A DNA stretch of 64,000 nt from contig SGPM01000011.1 of NCBI GenBank assembly GCA_004802725.1, forward strand, positions 62,001-126,000, written 5' to 3'. This stretch comes from Antrodiella citrinella. Its lineage: Eukaryota > Basidiomycota > Agaricomycetes > Polyporales > Steccherinaceae. The translations under genes were made by a program, and so were the position numbers. The notes under the pieces were generated by a model, which searched no databases, was not told the DNA's origin, and was given only the letters and a program-made list of their open reading frames with translations. Shown one piece after another: positions 1-9,621 of this stretch (its first letter is position 1; each line of letters begins with the position of its first letter).

Positions 1-643
1 GAATGACCATGGTTTCGCGAACTTCTCCGCGAGCATGAACGGCATGAGGTATACTTCCCTCAGCGCCCTCTCGGACACGATCGTATCGTATCCCATCCGA
101 TCGTTCTCCTTGTCATTACCAACAAAATGCTTAATCGCCGTTCCGATGCCCCCTTCCTGCACGCCGTTAACGTAGGCCGCAGCAATGATACCGGAAAGGT
201 ACGGGTCCTCCGAAAAAGACTCGAAAGAACGACCACCCAGGGGATTGCGCTGGATATTGCAGGTCGGCGCGAGAAGAATGGATGCTGCTTTAAGCTTGGC
301 CTCTGCAGCAAGCAACTTCAAGCCGACAGTGTGGATGAGCTCCGGGTCGAACGTCGCTCCGAGTGCTGTAGCTGATGGAAGACACTTTGCGGGAGTACCC
401 ATAAAGAAGTGGTTGCCGCGGATGCCTGGATGAGAATGAGTAAAGTTGAACGTTGAGGTGTCGTGAATCACAGCTTTACGCACCGTTTGGACCGTCGCTG
501 ACCTTAATCGCAGGTATGCCCAGCCGTGGAACGGCATGGGTGTGCCAAAAGCCAACACCTGCGGACAGCAAAATGGCTTCATCGGTTGTGAGCTGTTCGA
601 CGAGCTCCGGAATGGACGCGTTCTTGAAATCCGACGGCGCCAT
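1..643 (-). CDS. GH3 beta-glucosidase, N-terminal part (cut by window edge)
   Basis: Glycoside hydrolase family 3 enzyme that releases glucose from beta-glucosides. Only about the first 190 residues are in the window. The start codon is at 643-641. Exon 1 is 643-484, a 58-nt intron is 483-426 (GTGCGT...CCAG), and exon 2 runs off the left edge. The splice joins VSDGPNG to IRGNHFF, the usual GH3 order. Further on are TALGATFD, LLAPTCNIQRNPLGGRSFES, the FSEDPYLSG block and IKHFVGNDKENDRM, all typical of the GH3 N-terminal (beta/alpha)8 domain. The catalytic Asp of the SDW motif lies beyond the edge and cannot be checked. The N-terminus (MAPSDFKNAS) has no hydrophobic signal peptide, so an intracellular beta-glucosidase is more likely than a secreted cellulase. 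The family call is firm; the substrate is inferred. Confidence 0.93.
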
Positions 644-714
644 TGTTTAATGTGTTCAGTGAGTTTCGATGTGGGGAAGATAAATGTGGGGAAAGAGAGT
701 CACGAAAAATCCGG

Positions 715-722
715 CTTATAAA
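715..722 (-). promoter_or_regulatory. Possible TATA element of the GH3 gene
   Basis: The minus strand reads TTTATAAG about 75 nt upstream of the GH3 start codon. The position suits a core promoter element. There is no evidence beyond sequence and spacing. Confidence 0.4.
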
Positions 723-1800
723 GGATTCTCGCATGGCTGGTATGTCCTGGAGAGACGGGTGGGTTGAACTGTTTTCTGCTTTTTTCTGTTCAGCTGGTTT
801 ATGTTTCTCCGCATTAATGCCCCGAGGATTCACCGGTGATGACCCGGGTCGATATCTCCGGTCCTTTCTGTGCCTCCTCTGGCCTCGTCATTTCCTCCTT
901 GTCCTTGGTTCGACTCGGAGGGCTGCAAGAACTCTAGAATAGTTCCAGTTCTTTCGGATCCTCAGGCGTTCCGCAGGGACCTGGTCTGGAGTATAAATTG
1001 TCCTTGTCCTTGTCCTCGTCGCCTGTGAAAGACGCGTACGGAACATGGTGATAAGCGTATGTCGCCGGCTCGACGTAGAATCATCGGATACTAGATGGAA
1101 GAAAGCTCTACGGATTCTTTATGGAGATCGTGTAAGAGTCACAGCTTCTTGACGTTGACATGAATCAGTGGTCGCTGCCTGAGAAGCATCGTAGCCTTAG
1201 GGTACTATGCTATCTCCGAGTGCAGTCACCAGTGCCAATACTTACTCCTCCATTATTTAAGATCCGGTATCTCCGTCGTGGTGTTCGGGCTCTACTTCAT
1301 GGAGTTCGGCAGGACGATTGGGTGAATTTGGTACAGATCCTGATGACGACGGTGTAGTCTTCGTATTCGTCGACTTCGCGTTCACGACGTTGCAATTAGG
1401 TCGTTGTCTTGGTCCAAACGCCGGCACCTATGCTGTAGAAAGGTTCCGTCGTTTAGACGAACTTTGCGGTCTTTTACAAGGCTATTTTCAGGATGCTCCT
1501 TTCACGTATGGTGACGACGTCTGGTTCGAATATGAAGATTATGAACAGTAGAGGAGACAGGATATGTATGTGCTGATTGCACCTTCGGACAGTTAGATGT
1601 AGTTATGATGCGGAGACCTGTCGTTGTAGACTTGTTGTAACTCATGTCGTAGAAGATGCTTTCAATTCACTGACGACGCTACGCCCAACTTTGACAACGC
1701 GAAAATCGGAACTTTAAGGAAGACTTGTTCAGCGCAACGAAATACATGGTAGGAGAAGACCGATCCAAGACGGTCGAAGCTAGCAGGATATAGATGTAGT
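723..1800. other. Intergenic stretch, no supported gene
   Basis: This separates the GH3 promoter from the 3' end of the flavocytochrome gene. It contains a short GTCCTTGTCCTTGTCC-type repeat near 1000 and a 77-codon acidic frame at 1318-1551 with no intron signals or recognisable motif. I see no domain, RNA gene or mobile element. Confidence 0.5.
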
Positions 1801-3956
1801 TCAAAGCTTTGTAGATCTGAATTGAGCAACGGCAAGCGGTTGATCTGCAGGATAGAAGGTCATATTAGTATGCAAAACAAAGTGCTCTGAGGACATATGC
1901 TGACTCACAAGTATTCTGATAGAGATTGTCCTGAGGGACCATGACAACGTGCTGTGTCAACGCCGACGCATCAACCATTTCTGGCTCGAGATCACTCAAC
2001 GACTTCGCACCCAGTAGTCGCATGTTCATCTCGAACTCATCCCTGAAAATCTGGATGGCCTTCTCGACACCCTCTTGACCATATGCGCAGAATGCATACA
2101 AAAAAGGCCGTCCGACGCCCACTGCCTTGGCACCCAACGCCAGTGCTTTGAGAACGTCGCTGGCGCGGCGCACACCACCGTCAACGTAGATTTCAAAGTT
2201 CGGATTGGGGAAGTACCCGCGTTGACGGAGGGCGACGACGACTTCAAGGAGGACTTCGAGGCCAGAACGAGCTGTGTCGAGTTGACGACCGCCATGATTG
2301 GAGAGAACGATACCTTGGGCACCGGCTTCGTAGGCAAGGATGGCATCTTCTGCAGTGGCAATACCTTTCAGAACAATAGGCACTGGAATTACAGGTTGTG
2401 AGTCAATCGACCGGTTTAGCGTGTTCAGAGACCCTCACTTTTCGTGATGCTCTTAAACCAGGGAATATCCTTCCACGACAGGCTAGGATCAATGAACGAC
2501 TGAATTGGGAGCATGTAAGATTAGTCTGAATGAAACGAAATTCTCCATTACTCACGCTGATGGCTCGAGCTACACCTTGGTCCTTCTTGACGTCTTTTTG
2601 ATTCTCCTGGACCTTCGCCCCAGCGCCATCATCCACGAATTTCATCCTCATGTCCTTCTCGCGCCGGCCCAATTGAGGAGCGTCCACCGTGATGAATAAA
2701 CCCTTGACACCACGCCTCTCGGCATGTTGAACATATTTCCTTGTGATCTCACGGTCTCGGTTGACATACCTGCAAGATGGATCAGAAGCAGAACAAGATA
2801 ACGCAGAAGGGAACTGACAGCTGGAGGAAGAACGTCTGACCAGGGGCCGCTGCATCAATGATGTCGTCGAACGAGCAGGAAGCCAATGTCGCGATCTGGT
2901 GCGCATTCTCCCATCAGGACAGCTTCATAGACCACTCGGAAGTATGGACCTACCATCTGGATGACACCTTGCTTCGCCGCTGCACGAGTCAAACACAGCT
3001 CACCATCCGGATGCCCAAGTTTCCCCAGAGCGGTTGCGGACTGAGTACAGCATGAGTCGCGGGCTTCTACCAGACAAATGCCGCTGTCCGAAATTACTTA
3101 CAATATACACGGGCAGGGACGATTTTTGACCCAAAATGGTTGTTGACCAGTCTACTGATGAAACGTCGCGCAATATTCGTGGTCGGAACCATACCCGTTG
3201 ATACGCCAAACGATTCTCTCGGATAGTGATTTCGTCGTCAGATGCAGAAGAGTAGTATGCCTAGACACAGACCGACCGACGTCAGCGTTGTTTTTTATAC
3301 CGAATGAGATGAGTAGCGGCGTACCCATGCTTTTTCTGGGAGTACGGCCTTTGCAACCACCTCGAAGTCGTGCATGTTGATGATGTTGTCAAGGGGCGGC
3401 CTTGCATCCATAAGTGCTTGTCGTTGCTTCTCAGCTTCAGTCACTTCTTTGACTACTTTGACCACAGTACTGGTGTCAATAGCGCCAAGGCTGAGGGAAG
3501 ATGTAAGCCGAGTCTAGGTGAAGTGTGTGCGATGACGACGACGACTGACTGCTTATCGACGGGGAGGTTGGTTGTGATGGCATCTGGAGGGTGTATAGGT
3601 TCGTACGCTTCCCTGCACGTGGCATGAGTATGTGGTCTACTTCGAAATAGCCCAACGTACGTTGCGTCTTTCCCTGCGTACTTGAGGATGATTTTACTGC
3701 CACCGGGATGCTCTAGAATGGTCGACAGTCACCTTTTAGTGGGGTTATACTATCAAGAAATAAATCTGTGTACCATTCAGAAAATCCGTTACGTCGTACA
3801 CCTTGCCTGCAAACCAACAAAGAGACGTGAGCCAGGATCAGCTTTACTTTGCGGTACTTAGTGGGGTCACTACTCACCGTGAACAATGATCCAGCAACTA
3901 TCTCTGTTACCATGCTGCTCGACTTCTGGACCAGTAAGTACTCGAAGATCTGACAT
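1801..3956 (-). CDS. CYB2: Flavocytochrome b2-type 2-hydroxyacid dehydrogenase, copy a
   Basis: FMN- and heme-dependent 2-hydroxyacid dehydrogenase (L-lactate dehydrogenase/cytochrome b2 family). The start at 3956 gives MSDLRVLTGPEVEQHG. An N-terminal cytochrome b5 domain follows (SCWIIVHGKVYDV, then EHPGGSKIILKYAGKDAT, where HPGG carries a heme-ligand His). A linker leads to the FMN barrel: YYSSASDDEIT, FRPRILRDV, ITVDAPQLGRREKDMR, MPIVLKGIAT and the active-site LSNHGGRQLD, whose His is the catalytic base, then YVDGGVRR and GVGRPFLYA. About 11 short introns splice in frame (exon 1 3956-3878; intron ends at 3777, 3717 and so on). The last exon, 1844-1801, is inferred and ends ...RSTKL-stop. 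No mitochondrial presequence precedes the b5 domain, unlike yeast CYB2. It is a close paralogue of the gene at 9622-12111. Lactate, glycolate or glyoxylate could be the substrate. Confidence 0.9.
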
Positions 3957-5170
3957 CGTTCGTTCTAGTCGCAATGGTAATGTCCTCTAAGTTCGCCATT
4001 GCAACGCCTTTTCAAGGCTGGTCACGGAGACAGCGGAGTCCGCGCAGGCCTTGTCGTGATGTCGGCAGAGCGGGCATCTGATGACTCTAGCAATAAAGTA
4101 GACTTGAGATATCTTGAAGTGTATTGCGAAGGGGGGTGTTCGGTGTTAGATAGGCTTTCCGGCGGTGACTATACATTGGTCGGGATTCCGCTGAGGCCTC
4201 GCTATAACTTGACGACCATACTGAAAAGTACAGAGCAATTGTCCAGATCTGACAGGTGTCAGCAACTCCGGATTCCACTTTGCAATCCAGTTCCTCGCTC
4301 AAAACATATGTCGACTAACTTGAGTACAGCGCCCGGTCGGTGTCCGAAGAAGATGGAGTTCTGTATATCGATGTTGGGTCCCGGATCACTACGACGAAAT
4401 CCCCTCTAACTCCGTGCGCTGAACCCATAACTTCAGATTATGTCTGGAGATTTACGATTCTTCAAATAACGTAAGTCCAAACGATTGAACCAACTGAGCA
4501 AATGAGCCTGAAAAGCCTGCTTAGCTCAGAGATGTACGACTCCAAAAAAGTTTGAAAAGCTTAGCATTCTCCGGTTGATTTCTACATGTATCAGCATATA
4601 TGACCTGCATATGAAGTGAAGAAGCCTGGGAGGTGAAGTGCTTCGCGACTCTAGAAAATTTCATTCTGGGACCAGCGGGTCAATACATGGCTAAAACATG
4701 ACAGAAAGATGGATACCAGTTCGACAAATGTGATAGAGTGTATCATTCGCAGGAAACAGATAGACCAAGAGTCAAGACAAGACCAAGAACATATCAGAGC
4801 TGCCAGTGGCAAGTAGAGAGTCGAGAGACTTGGAGACCAGGTAGAGAAGGCTCACGTCGAGATCATAGACGCCTGTGGCTGTAGATGATTACGTAAGTTG
4901 GACTTGGAGTGACCCAGCAGTGCCAGTAACTGTAGTTGTTCAGTACTCGACTTTCCGCATAATTTGACTCTAGCCATTCCTTTACCGCTATGCAGCATCC
5001 AGAAGATAGCATGACCACACCCCTTACCTCTACTTCGCAGTTTATCCAAGCAGGTACTTGTATTTGCCCCCCTCCAGACTTCAATTACTGACGGGCAGCC
5101 GATTCTCATTCTACTAGACGACGATGAAGATCTTGACGAAGAGAACATCCCGGGATTCACCCACCCCGAA
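3957..5170. other. Intergenic, includes unresolved YIP4 5' region
   Basis: A 136-codon plus-strand frame at 3999-4409 has no recognisable motif and is probably chance. From about 4860 the sequence has coding character again: DGQPILILLDDDEDLDEE can be read in frame with the YIP4 exon from about 5075. The start codon and first exon of YIP4 probably lie in 4880-5080, but no splice model I tried kept the frame. Confidence 0.4.
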
Positions 5171-6380
5171 ATGGAACCATCGCCACGCTCTGCGACAATT
5201 GACAAAGGAAAAGGTCGACAGCCGGACAGACTTGCAACGCCTATAGGCGAACCATCATTTCCGCGGACACCTATCTCTGGCAACATCGGGAGTGCTCCAA
5301 ACGGAACCCCGAAGCCAACTAGGACGATGATTGGGGGCGTCAGAGTCGAAACGAGGTGCGTGGCAATGGGGCTCGGACGCGGAGGGAAGAAGGAAATTGA
5401 TCGCTGGACACATCAGGTATTCGGGAGATAACACATTGGACGAGCCCATAACGAAGACCATCGTACGTGTGCCTAGTCTTGTACATTTGCTCTTGTATAA
5501 CTCAAGGAATTGAAACATAGGGTCGAGATCTGTTCTCCATATACACCAAACTCATCCAGGTGCTGTATCCACCACGAAGTGGGAATGGACGAGAGGTACT
5601 CAGGCAAGTGATAGCTTGTGTGCATTCACAGATTATTTCTAATAATTCTCGGTGATGTAGAGATTGGGATCTGTGGGGTCCCCTTGTTTTGTGCCTCATG
5701 CTAGGTATTTTGCTCAGCGTTAACGTACGCCGGCCTTCCGACTCGTAGCTAGAAATGTATTGACGACAGCGTCCGCAGGCCCCTCCATCTCAGTCCCTAG
5801 CTGTCTTCACAAGCGTTGTGGTCATCATATCCTTAGGGTCTCTCGTTGTCACAGTGCAAGCTAAGGTGCGTTCACACTCTTTCCTTCACGATAAGTGTCT
5901 AAACAACCAATTGTATAGCTTCTAGGTGGCAGAGTGTACGTGAGGCCTTGTTTCCACCGGGCCCAACTCATTTTGTCGTTTCTAGGTCTTTCTTTCAAGG
6001 TCTCTGTGTGCTCGGATATTGCGTCGCGCCTCTCAACATTGCCGCTCTTGTATCCACATTTGTCCACCTCATCTACGTGAGAGCACCGATTGCCATAGCT
6101 GCCTGGGCTTGGTGTGTTTGGGGTGCGTTCGGACGCGTTCATTTGTTTATACTAGCTCTGTTTTTGCCGTCTTCTGTGAACCGCTTTTCTGATGCAATCT
6201 TTGATAGCTTCGGTCAACTTCTTGGACGGTACAAAGATCGAGCAACAAAGGATCCTGCTCGCCGTATACCCTCTCTTGTATGTCACTCTCCTCTTATCGC
6301 AGCGCTGCGCAGATGAACGCTGACTTAATTTTTTCAGGCTGTTCTACTTCACTCTCGCCTGGATGATCATCGTCCAGTGA
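5171..6380 (+). CDS. YIP4: Yip1-domain membrane protein, YIPF6/Yip4 homologue
   Basis: Golgi/ER multispanning protein of the Yip1 family, which interacts with Rab GTPases. The given start is the first in-frame ATG; coding sequence probably extends upstream to about 5075. A disordered acidic N-terminus (PSPRSATIDKGKGRQ...) precedes the family signature NTLDEPITKTI, LYPPRSGNGREVLRDWDLWG and GPLVLCLMLG. Hydrophobic segments follow: LAVFTSVVVIISLGSLVV, FFQGLCVLGYCVAPLNIAAL, IAIAAWAWCVWASVNFLDG and LLFYFTLAWMIIVQ, then a TGA at 6378. LDEP...LRDWDLWGPLVL is diagnostic of the YIPF6/Yip4 branch. Introns include one with a GC donor at 5604-5660 (CAG|GCAAGT...GTAG), forced by the conserved LRDWD junction. 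Neighbouring genes give no functional link. Confidence 0.88.
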
Positions 6381-6540
6381 TTCCGGCAATACTTGTTACC
6401 TATTTATGCATTTCTTATCTACACCCAGTGCCGCGTGTGCAGCTGGGTCAGTGTCTGCTGGCAAGCACTCGTTGAAAAACGGTTACCCTGATCTCATCTT
6501 GACCTTTCCTTCATTTCCCCCCTGAGCATCGTGATATTAG

Positions 6541-6999
6541 ACTTTTGGACTTGCTGTTACGTCCGCGTTCAAGAACGTTCAAGCAAGGCTTCAACGTGAG
6601 TTTGGCGCTGAGACGTCCGGGGACACACAAGACACAACAAGTGCAAATGAGCCGTCACGCAACTTGCATTGGCTTTTTCACAAGCTCGGGCTCTGGGATC
6701 TTCCAGTCCAATCATCCTTAAGCTTACTCACATTGCAAGCTCATCCAGTCTCGCTGGTCGTCAAAGTATGTGCAAAACGTTTCAGCCTGCGTGCTCATAT
6801 TCAATTGGCCGTCGAATTGTCTCAACAGGCCAGCCTTATCACGACCATTCGGACTGTTGAATTCGAATCGCTCCGAGGCCGAGATTTAGCCCTACGATGG
6901 CCATTTTCGAGTCTCGACATGCGTCAAATCTCTTCATCCATCCGTCGGTGGATGTCATGTGAAACGCGAGACCGCATTAACGCCACTTTGAGACCTTGA
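6541..6999 (+). CDS. Unrecognised open frame, possible exon of a hypothetical gene
   Basis: The frame is open for about 153 codons from a TAG at 6538 to a TGA at 6997. It reads sensibly at first (SAFKNVQARLQREFGAE, then PSRNLHWLFHKLGLWDLP) but has no in-frame ATG and no domain I recognise. It may be an internal exon of a gene whose other exons I could not place, or chance. The surroundings (6381-7715) otherwise hold the 3' region of YIP4 and, from about 7600, a C/T-rich leader for the next gene. Confidence 0.22.
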   Translation, partial: TFGLAVTSAFKNVQARLQREFGAETSGDTQDTTSANEPSRNLHWLFHKLGLWDLPVQSSLSLLTLQAHPVSLVVKVCAKRFSLRAHIQLAVELSQQASLITTIRTVEFESLRGRDLALRWPFSSLDMRQISSSIRRWMSCETRDRINATLRP

Positions 7000-7715
7000 C
7001 ACCACCGACCTCCTTCGGCAAGGTTTTCGTACCGTCAGTATGTACCATAAGAGACTCGGCGACTCGTTTATACCGTCAATTGATCCGATGTTCTGAAGAT
7101 CATCGCTCTTGACTTGCGTCGAGGTGAGCACATTTTGTCGTTCTCATAGATCGCGATTGGCTGAACCTAGGTCACCATCGTATCCGCAGCACTTGGCAAT
7201 GCCGAGGACTTGCGCAGTAATCAAGTCAATAAGCTTCTCTTCCTGGTATCCACGCTTATGTTGCTACATGGGTCTGTAACTAGCTGGAATGCGGAATTTG
7301 ACCCACAGACGTGGAAAGCTTCGCATGATACATCGATTCGACGCCGGAAGCCTGTGGTTCCACCTGAACGATACTACCTCCTGCTCAGGCTGTCGCAACT
7401 TGGTACCTATGTCGGGGGTCGAAATTGGTGTCTAACGCCGCAGTTTACTCCACAAAGGTCTCCGCCTGATTGATCGTTTCCTGCTTCGGGTGTCTGTCAG
7501 CGAGTCAGTCGGGGGAGATCCAGGCATATGTTTTTGACAGCTGTCCGCCTTGACCACCGAAGGCAATCTTGAAACCATTGCTGATTGTTTAAAAGAAAGC
7601 GCAGTGCTCACCATACTTTCTCTCATTCGTCCTCGACGATCTCTTTCCTTCCTCTCAATCGACTTCCGGAAGTTCTTGCGTATCTATTCTCCTCGTTCCT
7701 ATCGTTTCATTCAAA
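7000..7715. other. Intergenic, leader of the next gene
   Basis: No supported coding sequence. A weak 87-codon frame at 7210-7473 has no motif. The last about 100 nt before the ATG at 7716 are pyrimidine-rich (TCTTTCCTTCCTC-like), common in fungal 5' leaders. Confidence 0.4.
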
Positions 7716-9160
7716 ATGCCTGGACTCGATTACTTCAGCCCCTCCTCGGTTACCTTTGTGCCCTCAACGCACACTCCGTCAGAACCAGCGTCCCCGATAG
7801 AAGTTGACGAACGCACCCTGGGCAAATATTACAACGCCCGTCTAGATCCCAAGAATTATCTGGAAGGACCCCTCTCTCATAACCCAGCCACTAGGCTTCG
7901 TCAACTGCTTGCAAGGCCGGGCATCGTTGTATGTGATACTCAGCACAGCTCTTTACTTTCTTTGATCCGACCTCTGTCGGTTTTCAGGTGGCCCCTGGTA
8001 TTTGTGATGGTATCAGTGCACGGTGCGCCATTGAAGCTGGCTTCGATTGTATGTACCAGAGGTATGCTATTATAATCACATTCGTTGACTCAAGATCAAA
8101 TTCTGACCGCTAATTCAGTGGTGCTGCGACCACCGCCTCGCGTCTTGGTATGCCGGATTTGGCCATCGCCACATTGAACGATTTCGTACAAGTCAGTGAT
8201 AATCACGTGTATACATAAAATATATCTAACGCTCGTTACAGAGCGCACAAATGGTCTGTGGTCTGGATCCAACCATGCCTGTCATTGCAGATGCCGATAC
8301 GGGCTTCGGCGGACCTGCTATGGTTGCCCGCACGGTTACCCAGTACGCCAGAGTCGGCGTCGCCGCTCTCCACATTGAGGACCAAGTGCAGACCAAGCGA
8401 TGCGGACATTTGATGGGCAAGCAAGTCGTCTCACGTGAGGAGTTCCTTACACGTATCCGCGCAGCGGTCATGGCACGAGATGCCATCCCTGGTGGCTCTG
8501 ACTTTGTAAGGGTTTCCAAATGTTGGACATGCATTCAGTATATCTCACGCTTGCTTCAGGTTATCATTGGCAGAACAGATTCCGCACAAGTCCTCGGTAT
8601 GGAGGAGGCTGTCGCCCGACTCAAGCTTGCTGCTGATGCCGGCGCCGATGTCTGCTTCATCGAGGGCGTGAAGACTGCGGAGCTTCTGCAATCGACGGTG
8701 GCTGCACTGGCACCCACACCGGTATAATTTCGTCTTGGAACGTCTCTGTTCACTGCAGCATGACTAAAATCACTGTTCACAGGTTCTTGTCAACGTTATC
8801 TCTGGTGGTCTCACGCCTTCTTTCACAACGAATGAAGCGGAAGCCATGGGTGCGAAGATCATCAGTGCGTTCTTTCGTATTCGGCATTCGGTTCACATGT
8901 TGACGAAGATTCGCAGTCTTCTCGCTTGTCTCTTGTGTAGCTGCCGTGCATGGGATCCGTGCTGCGATGCAGTCTCTCAAGAAGACTGGAACTGATTTTT
9001 CTTCCGCGCGAGGCATGGATCCAAAAGCGTTCTTTGAAGTCATGGGTATGTCAGAAGATGCATCTGTCTAAAACAAACACTGACGTTTTCAAACTCAGGG
9101 TTGTCCGACGTCATTGAACTCGATGCGAAGGCGGGAGGCAAAGCATTCGAGCTTGTCTGA
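7716..9160 (+). CDS. Isocitrate lyase/PEP mutase superfamily C-C lyase (possible oxaloacetate hydrolase)
   Basis: TIM-barrel C-C or P-C bond lyase. Starting at MPGLDYFSPSS, seven introns splice cleanly (donors near 7929, 8085, 8192, 8505, 8724, 8863 and 9043) to about 345 residues. Motifs in order: RPGIVVAPGICDGISAR, YQSGAATTASRLGMPDL, the metal-binding VIADADTGFGGP, LHIEDQ, the catalytic-Cys loop KRCGHLMGK, IIGRTDS, FIEGVKT, NVISGGLTPSF and MGLSDVIELD. The KRCGH loop places it with the lyases rather than with PEP mutase itself. In fungi this clade includes oxaloacetate acetylhydrolase (oxalate plus acetate from oxaloacetate), 2-methylisocitrate lyase relatives and dimethylmalate lyase. OAH has a serine marker residue that I could not place by eye, so the substrate stays open. 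It lies 461 bp upstream of, and in the same orientation as, a flavocytochrome b2-type gene. Confidence 0.9.
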
Positions 9161-9621
9161 TGATGAACTGGGTAGATATTGTTGTAGATTATAGAAACTT
9201 GGATGGGTCTGTAGGTAGGAGAGCGCATTATTTGGGAGTCAAGCTGGAGGGATAGACGCATCTTATGCAACATTGTCATCATCTGTACGTAGAACACATA
9301 ATACTTTCCAACAAATTGTTTGGCATGCAATGCTAGCTGCAATGCTTCAAATGAGAAGCGAAACGGCGCGACGGGCATACTTATAGCGCTCTCCTCATTG
9401 GTGGGCGGGGATCGGCGGGTGTCCGTTCCGTCGGTGGTGTCCCGCAACAGGCACGGGCCGGCGTCTCCGTCTGGGGTAAAGGGAGCCACACCGTGTCGAT
9501 GAACTGAAGGACATAAACAGAACACGACTCCTGAACTCGTGGTTGGCACCAAGGTCGGCTTTCTTTCTCGCATTCGACCTCGTTGTCTTGATCAGTCTTC
9601 ACCTTCTTTTGTTCGACAACC
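9161..9621. other. Intergenic between the lyase and flavocytochrome b
   Basis: Holds the 3' region of the lyase and the promoter/leader of the next gene. A pyrimidine-rich run at about 9570-9618 precedes the ATG at 9622. I see no clear TATA box or RNA. Confidence 0.45.

Noticed and set aside
3999..4409. 136-codon plus-strand frame between flavocytochrome a and YIP4
   Set aside because: No motif, and it lies in the promoter region of the minus-strand gene with no splice context. Composition does not resemble neighbouring coding exons.
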